Of a stretch of DNA of 64,000 bases, positions 24,079 through 33,066 are shown piece after piece; position 1 is the first letter of the stretch; each line of letters begins with the position of its first letter. The notes beneath the pieces are model-generated. The model made no database searches. It was not told the origin of the DNA and worked only from the letters and a program-made list of their open reading frames with translations. The translations under genes were made by a program, and so were the position numbers. Source of the stretch: Alistipes sp. (GTDB lineage Bacteria > Bacteroidota > Bacteroidia > Bacteroidales > Rikenellaceae); contig JAFTWZ010000001.1 in NCBI GenBank assembly GCA_017465055.1, forward strand, positions 119,046 to 183,045, in the 5' to 3' direction.

Positions 24079-24158
24079 CAAAGATACGAAAAAGTTTTGA
24101 AATTTGCAATCAGCCCCAAACAGCTAATTGCAAATTTCAAAACTTTTTGTTATCTTTG
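24079..24158. promoter_or_regulatory. Mirror-image divergent promoters (thioesterase/pheT)
   Basis: Arms of 26 bp with one mismatch (24089-24114 and 24123-24148; shared part GCAAATTTCAAAACTTTTT) are inverted around an 8-bp centre. Exactly 2 bp beyond each arm sits TATCTTTG: on the minus strand at 24079-24086 and on the plus strand at 24151-24158. Each arm therefore provides the -33 and spacer region for its own gene. Confidence 0.8.
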
Positions 24159-24204
24159 TGCGATTATAGCTACCGCTTTAGACTAATATTAATAAACAGA
24201 TACT

Positions 24205-26670
24205 ATGAATATTTCTTTCAACTGGCTAAAACGCTATCTCGACGCCGACGTCACCGCAGAGCGTCTCGCTGAGATTCTCACAGAGTTAGGACTCGAAGTC
24301 GAAGAGTTTGAGAAGATTGAGACCATAAAGGGTGGACTTAAGGGTGTCGTCGTGGGCGAGGTGCTCACCTGCGAGGATCATCCCGACTCAGACCACCTAC
24401 ATATCACCACCGTTGACGTGGGTGCTGAGGCTCCCCTCCAGATAGTATGTGGCGCAGCAAACTGCCGCAAGGGACTTAAGGTTATGTGTGCTACGGTAGG
24501 CGCAGTGCTATATCCCATCGACTCGGACGAGGAGTTCAAAATCAAGCGTAGCAAGATACGTGGCGTTGAGTCGCTCGGTATGTTATGCGCCGAGGATGAG
24601 CTGGGCATAGGTCGCAACCACGAGGGTATTATGGAGCTTCCTGCCGACGCCGTAGTGGGCACCTCGGCAAAGGAGTATCTCCACATCGCCGACGACTATC
24701 TTATCGGCATAGGCTTGACACCCAACCGCGTAGATGCCGCCTCGCACATAGGCGTAGCGCGCGACGTAGCGGCATACCTAAAGAGCCGTGGCGAGAGAGT
24801 GGAGTATCGTCTGCCCTCGGTCGAGGAGTTCAAAGTTGACGACACGTCACGTAAGATAGAGGTAGAGGTGATAAACAGCGAGGCAGCACCACGCTACGCA
24901 GGCATCACGGTGAGTGGCTGTAAGATAGCGCCATCGCCCGAGTGGATGCAGAACGAGCTACGTGCCGCAGGTATAAACCCCAAGAACAACCTTGTCGACA
25001 TAACCAATTATGTGCTCTTCGAGCTCGGACAGCCGCTCCACGCCTTCGATGCCGACAAGATTGAGGGCGGCAAGGTGGTAGTACGCTCAGCTACCGAGGG
25101 AGAGAAGTTCGTTACGTTAGACGACGTAGAGCGCACGCTCACGGCCAACGACCTTATGATCTGCTCGGCAGAGCGACCTATGTGTATCGCGGGCGTTTAC
25201 GGTGGTAAGGAGTCGGGCATCAGCGACGAGACGGTAAACGTATTTATCGAGAGCGCCTACTTCCACCCCGTATGGGTGCGTAAGACCGCTAAGCGCTTCG
25301 GCCTTAACACCGACGCATCGTTCCGCTTCGAGCGCGGCATAGACCCCAACATCCAGGTATATGCTCTTAAGCGTGCAGCAATGCTTATGAAGGAGCTGGC
25401 TGGCGGCCGCATAACCTCCGAGATTATCGATATCAACCCACGCCCTGCGCAGCACTTCGAGTTTGAGTTCTCGCTCGACCGCGCGCGCAAACTCATAGGT
25501 AAGGATATCCCCGAGGCTACCATCCTCGGCATTCTCGAGGCGTTAGAGGTCGAGGTGCGTGGTCGCGAAGGCGAGGTGCTCAAGGTCGCCGTACCACCCT
25601 ACCGCGTAGATGTGCAGCGCGAGGCCGACCTTGTAGAGGATGTGCTACGCGTATATGGCTACAACAATATCGAGATTTCGGACCACGTCAACTCTACGTT
25701 GTCATACGCTCCAAAGCCAGACAAGAGTCGTCTGCAGAACATAGCTTCGGACTACCTCACAGCAGGCGGATTTACCGAGATTATGTCGAACTCGCTCACC
25801 AAAGCATCGTACTACGAGGGTTGCACTACATACCCCGTGGAGCGCTGCGTAAGGATTCTTAACCCTCTGTCGCAAGATCTCAACGTTATGCGTCAGACGC
25901 TGCTATTCAACGCACTGGAGGCCGTAGAGCTAAATGTTAACCGCCGCAATGCTAACCTCAGGATGTACGAGGTGGGCAACTGCTACGCCTACGCCGAGGC
26001 GAAGGCTTCGGAGGATAACGTGCTGGCTAAGTACGAGGAGAGCTTCCGTATAGGCATCACCGTAACGGGCTTGGCTACGCAGCTCTCGTGGAACAGCAAG
26101 GCCGAGGCATCGTCGTTCTTCACGCTGCGCGCCGCTGTTGAGCGCCTACTCAAGCGCTTCGGCATCGACATCTACGCGCTGCAGTGCGAGGGTCTAGAGT
26201 CGGATCTCTACGCCGATGCAATAGTATTCAAGCAGGGACCTAAAGAGGTTGTGCGTATGGGTGTTGTATCGCCCGTGGTGCGCAAGAAGTTCGACATCAA
26301 GCAGGAGGTATACTACGCCGAGATCGACTTCGACCAGCTTATCAAGATGACCAAGAAGGCTAAGGTGCAGTTCAAGGAGCTCTCTAAGTTCCCCGAGGTT
26401 AAGCGCGACTTGGCACTGCTGGTAAATAAGAGCGTCACCTTCGCCGAGCTCCGCGCCATAGCCTTTGCTGCGGAGAAGAAGCTACTTAAGTCGGTGTCAC
26501 TCTTCGATGTCTACGAGGGTGACAAGCTCCCCGAGGGCAAGAAGTCATACGCCCTGAGCTTCATCCTCGAGGATAGAAACCAGACGCTTACCGACAAGCA
26601 GATTGAGCGCACTATGGCCAACATCCAGGCACAGCTCGAGCAGAAGGCTGGTGCCGAGGTGAGAAAGTAG
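24205..26670 (+). CDS. pheT: Phenylalanyl-tRNA synthetase beta chain
   Basis: An 821-residue subunit of the alpha2-beta2 enzyme that charges tRNA-Phe. It begins MNISFNWLKRYLDADVTAER. A tRNA-binding EMAP-like domain lies at about 40-150 (LTCEDHPDSDHLHITTVDVG, VCGAANCRKGLKVMCA). B3/B4 editing (IGLTPNRVDAASHIGVARDV), B5, and a C-terminal FDX-ACB domain (FKELSKFPEVKRDLALLVNK) follow. Length is normal. The alpha chain is not in the window. It is transcribed from the mirror-image promoter region. Confidence 0.97.
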   Translation: MNISFNWLKRYLDADVTAERLAEILTELGLEVEEFEKIETIKGGLKGVVVGEVLTCEDHPDSDHLHITTVDVGAEAPLQIVCGAANCRKGLKVMCATVGAVLYPIDSDEEFKIKRSKIRGVESLGMLCAEDELGIGRNHEGIMELPADAVVGTSAKEYLHIADDYLIGIGLTPNRVDAASHIGVARDVAAYLKSRGERVEYRLPSVEEFKVDDTSRKIEVEVINSEAAPRYAGITVSGCKIAPSPEWMQNELRAAGINPKNNLVDITNYVLFELGQPLHAFDADKIEGGKVVVRSATEGEKFVTLDDVERTLTANDLMICSAERPMCIAGVYGGKESGISDETVNVFIESAYFHPVWVRKTAKRFGLNTDASFRFERGIDPNIQVYALKRAAMLMKELAGGRITSEIIDINPRPAQHFEFEFSLDRARKLIGKDIPEATILGILEALEVEVRGREGEVLKVAVPPYRVDVQREADLVEDVLRVYGYNNIEISDHVNSTLSYAPKPDKSRLQNIASDYLTAGGFTEIMSNSLTKASYYEGCTTYPVERCVRILNPLSQDLNVMRQTLLFNALEAVELNVNRRNANLRMYEVGNCYAYAEAKASEDNVLAKYEESFRIGITVTGLATQLSWNSKAEASSFFTLRAAVERLLKRFGIDIYALQCEGLESDLYADAIVFKQGPKEVVRMGVVSPVVRKKFDIKQEVYYAEIDFDQLIKMTKKAKVQFKELSKFPEVKRDLALLVNKSVTFAELRAIAFAAEKKLLKSVSLFDVYEGDKLPEGKKSYALSFILEDRNQTLTDKQIERTMANIQAQLEQKAGAEVRK

Positions 26671-26709
26671 TCGCCAAAGCGCTATCGTCGTTACGTAATG
26701 CCTCCCTAA

Positions 26710-26737
26710 GCAATGCGAAGGGTGGCATTGCTGTTTT
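26710..26737 (+). terminator. Terminator of pheT
   Basis: A perfect stem GCAATGC/GCATTGC with an 8-nt loop, followed by TGTTTT. Confidence 0.8.
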
Positions 26738-26739
26738 AA

Positions 26740-26870
26740 CGGAGATAACGTTAGTGAGATTAGGGAATTTAATGAGTTTAGGGAGACGCAAAGACCCAGA
26801 GACGCAGAGAGTGCCAACGCTTTAACGCACCGACCTACCTGCTCCGTTCACCACCCTTTACCTCGCTCAG
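26740..26870. repeat. Family C element, copy 5
   Basis: A left part of AGATTAGGGAATTTAATGAG type, then GAGACGCAGAGAG, the core CAACGCTTTAACGCACCGACC and a short CTCCGTTCACC right part. The arms are less complementary than in other copies. It lies between convergent pheT and the DJ-1 gene. Confidence 0.55.
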
Positions 26871-26891
26871 TGACGTGTGGCGAGGCTGAGG

Positions 26892-27446
26892 CTACACCTC
26901 CATACCGCGGCGAGTGCGCAAGAGCACCTCGTCGCTGACAAGGCGCGCGGCAATAGCCAACGCAAACTCTACCGACGTGCCAGCACCTGCAGATGTGATA
27001 AGGTTGCCATCCTCGACAACCGCATCACCTACATACTCGTAATCGCCCATCTGGTCGACAACCGTGCTGTGGCACGTAATCCTGCTGCCACGAGCAACAC
27101 TCGCCATAGCCAACACCGTAGGCGCACCACATATAGCGGCCACGACCCTTCCCGAGGCGTAGTAGTCGCCGACAACACGGCACACGCGCTCCGAGCTACG
27201 CAGATTGAGGTAGCCAGGGTTACCACCAGGGAGTATCAGAGCATCGCCATCCGTAAAGTCGGCGTCCCCAAGTAACAAGTCGCAGCGCAGCGTAACTAAG
27301 TCGTGCGACGAGGTCACCTCGAGCGAGCCACCCACAGCGACGCGCACAACATCGACGCCCGCGCGATTCATCACATCTATGGGAGCAATAGCCTCCACGG
27401 CCTCGAAGCCGTCGGCAAGGAGTATATAGACACGTTTCATATCCAT
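26892..27446 (-). CDS. DJ-1/PfpI family protein
   Basis: A 184-residue protein of the DJ-1/YajL group: RVYILLADGFEAVEAIAPID at the start, VAVGGSLEVTSSHDLV, ALILPGGNPGYLNLRSSERV and the nucleophile elbow AAICGAPTVLA with the reactive cysteine. Members are reported as glyoxalases, chaperones or deglycases; the activity here cannot be told. The start may instead be the second Met (MKRVYILL). It lies 33 bp downstream of aroB on the same strand. Confidence 0.9.
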   Translation of the reverse strand: MDMKRVYILLADGFEAVEAIAPIDVMNRAGVDVVRVAVGGSLEVTSSHDLVTLRCDLLLGDADFTDGDALILPGGNPGYLNLRSSERVCRVVGDYYASGRVVAAICGAPTVLAMASVARGSRITCHSTVVDQMGDYEYVGDAVVEDGNLITSAGAGTSVEFALAIAARLVSDEVLLRTRRGMEV

Positions 27447-27479
27447 CGTATTCTGATTACAATCAATTATTTATATCAA

Positions 27480-28496
27480 TCATTTAAACATATTTTCAAA
27501 GCACTCTAACGACATCTCGCGCACCACACAGCGCCCTATGGCCTCGGGGATGACCACGCGAAGGATGTTATCCTGCCTCTTTTTATCGTAACGCACGGCA
27601 CGCATAATGGCAGTCACGGGAACTGGAGGCTCGATGCTCAGGCCGAGTGCACGCACAACGCTTGCGATACGCTCAGCATCGCGCTCGGGGAGCATACCCT
27701 CCTTAGCCGCAGCCTTAGCTATAGCCACCAGACCCATAGCCACAGCCTCGCCGTGGTTTACCGCGCGCGTAGACTTCTCTATGGCGTGGCCTATGGTGTG
27801 TCCGAGGTTAAGCAGGCGGCGCAGGCCTCGCTCGCGCTCGTCGGCCTCGACGATGGCAGCCTTGACCCTTACGGCGCGCAGCACGATATTTCGCATCTGC
27901 TCTGAAGAGTGGTAGAGAGTGTCGGCAGCCCACCTCTCGATATAGTCGAATAGCTCGGCATCGCCAATAATCGCGCTCTTGACCACCTCGGCCATACCGG
28001 CACGTAGCTCACGCTCGGAGAGTGTGCGTAGCATCTCGACGTCGGAGATTACGAAGCGAGGGTGCACGATGGTGCCCACCATATTCTTGTAGTCGGCGAC
28101 ATTGACACCGTTCTTACCACCTATCGAGGCATCTACCTGGCCCAGTAGTGTCGTCGAGATAAAGCCAAAGTCGAGGCCTCGCATATACGTAGCCGCCACA
28201 AAGCCCGAGATATCGGTAACGATGCCTCCGCCAATGCCGAGGATGAATGTCGAGCGATCCGCACCCATTTTCATAAGCCTGTCGTAGATGGTAGCCACCG
28301 TAACCAAGCTCTTGTTTGCCTCGCCACCGCCGATGATTATATGCTCGTAGCGGCGCACAAGGTCGGGATAGAGTCTATCGATATTGGCATCGGTAATGAC
28401 CACCACGCGGCACTTGGGCACCACGCTCTCCACAAGCTCCTTGACCGGGCCGACATATAGCCGAGTCTGCTCTCTGATAGTTATACAGCTCTCCAT
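27480..28496 (-). CDS. aroB: 3-dehydroquinate synthase
   Basis: A 338-residue enzyme for the second shikimate step, converting DAHP to 3-dehydroquinate with NAD and a metal. Family motifs: FILGIGGGIVTDISGFVAAT, STTLLGQVDASIGGKNGVN, AGMAEVVKSAIIGD, and metal ligands in LLNLGHTIGHAIE and NHGEAVAMGL. An upstream in-frame start would lie close to the promoter; the ATG beginning MESCITIREQ matches family alignments. The promoter is TACCTTTG about 64 bp upstream; DJ-1 follows. Confidence 0.94.
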   Translation of the reverse strand: MESCITIREQTRLYVGPVKELVESVVPKCRVVVITDANIDRLYPDLVRRYEHIIIGGGEANKSLVTVATIYDRLMKMGADRSTFILGIGGGIVTDISGFVAATYMRGLDFGFISTTLLGQVDASIGGKNGVNVADYKNMVGTIVHPRFVISDVEMLRTLSERELRAGMAEVVKSAIIGDAELFDYIERWAADTLYHSSEQMRNIVLRAVRVKAAIVEADERERGLRRLLNLGHTIGHAIEKSTRAVNHGEAVAMGLVAIAKAAAKEGMLPERDAERIASVVRALGLSIEPPVPVTAIMRAVRYDKKRQDNILRVVIPEAIGRCVVREMSLECFENMFK

Positions 28497-28559
28497 AGAT
28501 ATCCTATTATTGTTACGACGGGCAACATTCGCACCAAACGAAATTGCCGTTACGATGCT

Positions 28560-28567
28560 CAAAGGTA
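28560..28567 (-). promoter_or_regulatory. Promoter box of aroB
   Basis: Minus-strand TACCTTTG preceded by a T-rich stretch. Confidence 0.6.
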
Positions 28568-28640
28568 CAAAAAAAGTGTGTAATATCCATCTCTGTTGTC
28601 GCTCATATCTCGCCTAAAGCGAATTTTATTTGCTAAAAAG

Positions 28641-28671
28641 TTGCAATATACTCGAATGTTTCCTAAATTTG
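28641..28671 (+). promoter_or_regulatory. Promoter of mdh
   Basis: TTGC and TAAATTTG boxes about 19 bp apart; a leader of about 110 nt follows before the ATG. Confidence 0.6.
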
Positions 28672-28789
28672 CGTGGTATTTGGCTATCCCTTCGACATAG
28701 GCCCTGAGCATAGCGTAGCGGTGGCAAGTACCTAAGCAGTGATGTGTATTTATTAATATAGTATAACAACTTAAAAAACGTTTAAAACT

Positions 28790-29782
28790 ATGGCTTTTCT
28801 TACAAACGACAAGCTCGTAATCGTTGGAGCTGCTGGCATGATTGGCTCTAATATGGTTCAGTCAGCCCTTATGATGGGTCTTACTAACAACATCTGCCTC
28901 TACGACGTATTCTCGCCAGAGGGTGTTGCCGAGGAGATGCGCCAGAGCGGCTTCGACAATGTAAATATCACAGCTACTACCGACGTAGCTGAGGCTTTCA
29001 AGGATGCTAAGTATATCATCTCATCGGGTGGCGCTCCACGTAAGGAGGGTATGACTCGCGAGGACCTGCTCAAGGGTAACTGCGAGATTGCTGAGCAGCT
29101 CGGCAAGAACATCAAGACATACTGCCCCGACGTTAAGCACGTGGTTATCATCTTCAACCCTGCTGACCTTACAGGCCTTGTAACCCTTCTCTACTCTGGT
29201 CTTAAGCCAGGTCAGGTTACTACGCTCGCAGGTCTCGACACCACACGTCTTAAGAGCGCACTGGCTAAGAAGTTCGGCGTTATGCAGAGCGACATCGAGG
29301 GTTGCGCAACTTACGGCGGCCATGGCGAGCAGATGGCTGTATTCGGCAGCGCAGTGAAGATTGCTGGTCGTAAGCTCACCGACATCATCGGCACTGATGA
29401 GTTCCCAGCTGAGGAGTGGGAGCAGATGAAGAAGGATGTAACCCAGGGTGGTGCTGCTATCATCAAGCTCCGCGGTCGTTCATCGTTCCAGAGCCCTTCG
29501 TATCTCTCTGTAGAGATGATTCGCTCGGTGATGGGTGGCGAGCCTTTCCGCTTCCCTGCAGGTACTTACGTATGCAACGAGAAGTACAACCACATCATGA
29601 TGGCTATGGACACTGTTCTCGATGAGAATGGTTGCTCATACAAGATGCCAGTGGGCACTGAGGAAGAGCTTGCTAAGCTCGACGCTTCATACGCTCACCT
29701 CTGCAAGATGCGCGACGAGTTAGTTACTTTGGGTATCGTTCCTGCTATCGAGGAGTGGTCAAAGATTAACCCTAACTTGTAG
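28790..29782 (+). CDS. mdh: Malate dehydrogenase
   Basis: A 330-residue NAD-linked enzyme interconverting malate and oxaloacetate; in Bacteroidales it feeds the reductive branch toward fumarate and succinate. Visible: nucleotide-binding VIVGAAGMIGSNMVQ near residue 10, SSGGAPRKEGMTREDLLKGN, NPADLTG, AGLDTTRLKSALAKKFGV, and the catalytic His in TYGGHGEQMAVFGS. It is the Bacteroidota-type LDH/MDH with a long C-terminal helix. Codons favour GCT and GTT in part, consistent with strong expression. It pairs metabolically with the frd operon at 43.5-47 kb. Confidence 0.95.
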   Translation: MAFLTNDKLVIVGAAGMIGSNMVQSALMMGLTNNICLYDVFSPEGVAEEMRQSGFDNVNITATTDVAEAFKDAKYIISSGGAPRKEGMTREDLLKGNCEIAEQLGKNIKTYCPDVKHVVIIFNPADLTGLVTLLYSGLKPGQVTTLAGLDTTRLKSALAKKFGVMQSDIEGCATYGGHGEQMAVFGSAVKIAGRKLTDIIGTDEFPAEEWEQMKKDVTQGGAAIIKLRGRSSFQSPSYLSVEMIRSVMGGEPFRFPAGTYVCNEKYNHIMMAMDTVLDENGCSYKMPVGTEEELAKLDASYAHLCKMRDELVTLGIVPAIEEWSKINPNL

Positions 29783-29820
29783 TCATTTGCTATAGACGAC
29801 GCATTTGCGACGCTTAAGTC

Positions 29821-29860
29821 ATCGGGGCGATTGAGAGCATTCTCACCCGCCCCGATTTTA
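29821..29860 (+). terminator. Terminator of mdh
   Basis: The outer stem ATCGGGGCG/CGCCCCGAT with an inner GAGA/TCTC pair is followed by TTTTA. Confidence 0.85.
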
Positions 29861-29894
29861 CTTACCACAAACTCATTAATCGACAATCAGAAGT

Positions 29895-30251
29895 ATGAAG
29901 ATAGCTGTACCTACACGCGATGGGCACGTCGACGACCACTTCGGCCACTGCGCCTACTACACGATATTTGAGGTCGAGAACAACGAGATTATCGCCACCA
30001 CGCGCCTTGACTCACCCGAGGGGTGTGGTTGCAAGTCGAACATAGCTTCGGAGATGGAGACCATGGGCATCGAGCTGATGCTCGCAGGCAATATGGGCCA
30101 GGGGGCTAAGAATAAGCTCGAGAGTCATAATATCAAGGTTATACGTGGCTGCAAGGGCGACATCAAGGCCGTTGTCAGGGGCTACCTCACGGGCTTCATC
30201 ATGGACTCGGGCGAGGGATGCGACCACCATAACTGCGGCAACCACAATTAG
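29895..30251 (+). CDS. NifX/NifB-associated iron-molybdenum cofactor-like protein
   Basis: A 118-residue protein with the dinitrogenase iron-molybdenum cofactor fold: MKIAVPTRDGHVDDHFGHCA at the start, YTIFEVENNEIIATTRLDSP, and ELMLAGNMGQGAKNKLESHN. Cysteines in GCGCKS and a C-terminal His/Cys tail (EGCDHHNCGNHN) could bind metal or an Fe-S cluster. Proteins of this type occur widely in anaerobes without nitrogenase, often near Mrp-type ATPases; no nif gene is visible here. A LuxR regulator follows after 20 bp. Confidence 0.85.
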   Translation: MKIAVPTRDGHVDDHFGHCAYYTIFEVENNEIIATTRLDSPEGCGCKSNIASEMETMGIELMLAGNMGQGAKNKLESHNIKVIRGCKGDIKAVVRGYLTGFIMDSGEGCDHHNCGNHN

Positions 30252-30271
30252 CAGTCCACAAACCTCGTCAG

Positions 30272-31045
30272 ATGGATATTCTACGGAAAGAACTTACAGA
30301 CTTCTACGCCTCACAACAGCTCGGCAATGAGAAGCTTAATAGTGCCATCGTCACTCAATATAAGAGTAAGATAGAGGCACTATCATCCATAAATAACGCA
30401 TGCTACGTTATCACAGATGCCCACGCAGACATCTGCTACATATATACAGGCTCACTATTTCACATGCTTGGCATCTCCAACACGTTGAATGGCTACAGCG
30501 AATATGATTCGAGTGACGAGGATATCATATACAACTGTATGCATCCCGAGGACTTGGTCGAGAAGCGCATGCTTGAATACGACTACTTTCGCTACGTTGA
30601 CCGCATGGGAGCAGAGGAGAAGTTGCAATATGTAGCCACCTGCCGCATACGCATACGTAATAGTGCGGGTGAGTACATATATATTCGCAACACCACACGC
30701 ATACTAAACCCATCGCCGCATGGTAAGGTATGGTTGATACTATGTTCATACGAACAGACATCCGAACAAGAGCCGTCGACAGACATATCTCCCGCCATTA
30801 TCAACAATCATACGGGGGAGGTGCAACGCCTACACCTAATACACAGACGCGACCAGATACTATCCACACGCGAGAAAGAGATTCTAAACCTTGTGAAAGA
30901 TGGTAAATCAAGCAAACAAATAGCCGACATCCTATCCATAAGTATAAATACCGTTAACCGCCACCGTCAGAATGTATTAGAGAAACTCAGCGTCGGCAAC
31001 TCTCATGAGGCCATCACAGCAGCCATAGCCATGAAACTCCTTTAG
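30272..31045 (+). CDS. LuxR-type transcriptional regulator with PAS-like sensor
   Basis: A 257-residue regulator. The middle (about 40-165) looks like a PAS fold (NACYVITDAHADICYIYTGS, CRIRIRNSAGEYIYIRNTTR). The C-terminal 65 residues are a GerE/LuxR helix-turn-helix: LSTREKEILNLVKDGKSSKQ, IADILSISINTVNRHRQNVL. The signal is unknown. It lies 20 bp after the NifX-like gene and about 80 bp before the GH13 gene on the same strand, so it could control either. Confidence 0.85.
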   Translation: MDILRKELTDFYASQQLGNEKLNSAIVTQYKSKIEALSSINNACYVITDAHADICYIYTGSLFHMLGISNTLNGYSEYDSSDEDIIYNCMHPEDLVEKRMLEYDYFRYVDRMGAEEKLQYVATCRIRIRNSAGEYIYIRNTTRILNPSPHGKVWLILCSYEQTSEQEPSTDISPAIINNHTGEVQRLHLIHRRDQILSTREKEILNLVKDGKSSKQIADILSISINTVNRHRQNVLEKLSVGNSHEAITAAIAMKLL

Positions 31046-31097
31046 ACTCACAGCATAATGGTTATAAATCAGTATTGCGCGTTACGTCATCATAGCG

Positions 31098-31105
31098 TAA
31101 CTTTG
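31098..31105 (+). promoter_or_regulatory. Promoter box of the GH13 gene
   Basis: TAACTTTG about 22 nt before the start codon; preceded by TTACGTCATCATAGCGTAA, an imperfect palindrome that could be an operator. Confidence 0.55.
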
Positions 31106-31127
31106 CGGTGTACTAATCTACTTCTGT

Positions 31128-32834
31128 ATGAAAAAGTTTACACTTGCAACACTCATGTTGCTCCTTGGTCTAAGTAGTACTCGAGCAACCGAGCCCGACA
31201 ACTTCGCATGGCGTAATGCCCTGGTCTACTTTGTTATAACCGATCGCTTCTATAATGGTGATAGCTCCAACGACATCAACTATGGCCGTATTGTTGACTA
31301 TGGCAGCGAGAGGCTCAATGCTGCCACCTTTCACGGTGGTGACTTCGCGGGCATACTACTAAAGGCACGCGAGGGTTACTTCTCAAGCATGGGCATAGAC
31401 GTTGTATGGATGACGGATGTCTATGAACAGATACACGGATGGATGTCTGGCAGTGGTACAATAAACGATTTTCCACACTACGGCTACCATGGCTACTACC
31501 CCTTGGACTACACGCAGATAGACAAAAACTATGGCACCGTAGAGGAGTTTCGCGAGTTGGTAGACTATCTACATTCGCAGAATATACGCGTAATGCTCGG
31601 CGCCAACCTTAACAACCCAGGCTACCCAACACTTTTAGATGCTGTGCAGTTAGGATTTGCAGACACAGGGTATGACGAGAACGAGGCCGCCACACATATC
31701 AGAGAGTGGAACTACGACAGTTTTTTCGCGGATTGCGCTACATGGAAAGGATGGTATGGTCGTGAGTGGATACGCATGGCTGACGAGAATTGGGATGAAA
31801 GCGCCCCGCTACAGACTACTCTCTTTGGCATGCCCGACTTCAAGGATGAGAGTGACGCTCGTGTCTCAATTCCCGACTTTCTAAAATATAAATGGCATAG
31901 CGAAGGTACAGCAAACAATGCGTGGGTTAACCCCACAGCCGCGAAGCTACGCCAAGACCGTGACTGGTCACCCGAGGAGTATATCATCGCATGGATTGCT
32001 TCGTGGGTCGAGGAGTTTGGCATCGACGGCTTCCGCTGCGACATAGTCGAGAATGTACATCTATATCGCTGGAAGGAGCTTAATGATGCCTGCAATAGCG
32101 CCCTCGCGAGATGGCGTGCTTCTCACCCCAACGATCCTGCCTCGACGTGGGATGAGCCATTCTACATGACGGGGGACTACGACCATGCTACGATAGATTA
32201 CAAGAACGACTACGCCGAGGCTGGCTTCTCAAGCCTCGTGAACTTTTACTTTCCCAAGTCGGGAGACTTAGATAGCATCGTCTATCTATGGCAAGCCTAC
32301 TCCGACAATATCGAGGCACACCCCGACTGGCATCCATTTAGCTATCTTAATAACTCGTACAACCGTGAGGCTAAGATGGATAATATGATTAATTGCGCCA
32401 CTACACTACTGCTTGCACCAGGCATAGCACAGATATTCTACGGCGACGAGACACTCCGAGAACTTAGCGACGCTCGCCTAAATGTCGATAGCAACCAGGC
32501 TTTCCGTTCCGACATGAACTGGGAAACGGCCGATAGAACCACCCTCGAGCACTATCGTAAGTTAGGAACGATACGTAAGATGCACCCCTCGGTGATTGCT
32601 GGTCGTCAGGAGGTTATCGACACGCACACATGCGCCCGCATAGGTGACGAGTGCGTGATAATACGACTACGCCCCGAGGAGTGCTCAGCAATTAATGTTG
32701 CCCCCTACTTTGCAGATGGCGATGCCGTAATAGAACTATACAGTGGCAATGAGGCCATCGTAAAGAATGGCACAGTTGTCTTTGCCGCCTATTCAAACAG
32801 CGTAGCCATAATCGTCAAAAAAAATGCGCACTAA
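31128..32834 (+). CDS. MalS-like GH13 family protein, catalytic residues altered
   Basis: A 568-residue exported protein with a signal peptide (cleavage near residue 20). Overall it follows periplasmic MalS-type alpha-amylases: NALVYFVITDRFYNGDSSND, YHGYYPLDYTQIDKNYGTVE, EEFGIDGFRCDIVENV, LLLAPGIAQIFYGDETLREL, RSDMNW. Catalytic motifs deviate: conserved region I DVVMNH reads GANLNN, the acid/base Glu of MTGE is Asp350 (MTGDYDHA), and the HD of SYLSSHDTR is Ser410-Tyr411 (SYLNNSYNR). Only the nucleophile Asp305 (GFRCD) is kept. The frame is intact, so a non-hydrolytic or strongly altered role is likely; alignment is from memory of E. coli MalS. Confidence 0.85.
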   Translation: MKKFTLATLMLLLGLSSTRATEPDNFAWRNALVYFVITDRFYNGDSSNDINYGRIVDYGSERLNAATFHGGDFAGILLKAREGYFSSMGIDVVWMTDVYEQIHGWMSGSGTINDFPHYGYHGYYPLDYTQIDKNYGTVEEFRELVDYLHSQNIRVMLGANLNNPGYPTLLDAVQLGFADTGYDENEAATHIREWNYDSFFADCATWKGWYGREWIRMADENWDESAPLQTTLFGMPDFKDESDARVSIPDFLKYKWHSEGTANNAWVNPTAAKLRQDRDWSPEEYIIAWIASWVEEFGIDGFRCDIVENVHLYRWKELNDACNSALARWRASHPNDPASTWDEPFYMTGDYDHATIDYKNDYAEAGFSSLVNFYFPKSGDLDSIVYLWQAYSDNIEAHPDWHPFSYLNNSYNREAKMDNMINCATTLLLAPGIAQIFYGDETLRELSDARLNVDSNQAFRSDMNWETADRTTLEHYRKLGTIRKMHPSVIAGRQEVIDTHTCARIGDECVIIRLRPEECSAINVAPYFADGDAVIELYSGNEAIVKNGTVVFAAYSNSVAIIVKKNAH

Positions 32835-32923
32835 CACGCATGTAATAGACTGACAAACAGAACCATCAATGCATAGCGCGACAAAATAATGATAAAGATA
32901 TTGGAAAAAACTGTCGAAAAATT

Positions 32924-32953
32924 TTGTCGATTGCAAAATATTGTCTACATTTG
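32924..32953 (+). promoter_or_regulatory. Promoter of tRNA-Leu
   Basis: TTGT/TTGC and TACATTTG boxes; the tRNA begins 25 bp later. Confidence 0.6.
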
Positions 32954-32977
32954 CAAACCATTTCAGAGAAATCTGAT

Positions 32978-33061
32978 GCCCAGATGGCGGAATCGGTAGA
33001 CGCGCTGGTCTCAAACACCAGTAGGTTCACCCCTGTGCCGGTTCGACCCCGGCTCTGGGTA
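32978..33061 (+). tRNA. tRNA-Leu (anticodon CAA)
   Basis: A class II cloverleaf: acceptor GCCCAGA with TCTGGGT, anticodon loop CTCAAAC giving CAA, a long variable arm (TAGGTTCACCCCTGT), T-arm GCCGGTTCGACCCCGGC. The 3' CCA is not encoded. Confidence 0.95.
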
Positions 33062-33066
33062 CTGAG

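Noticed and set aside
23679-24140. Thioesterase with a 30-residue N-terminal extension
   Set aside because: The extension covers its own promoter box and the mirror-image arm; the start at 24050 fits the family.
29895-30251. Evidence for nitrogen fixation
   Set aside because: The NifX-like fold is widespread in anaerobes without nitrogenase, and no nif structural or assembly gene is present.
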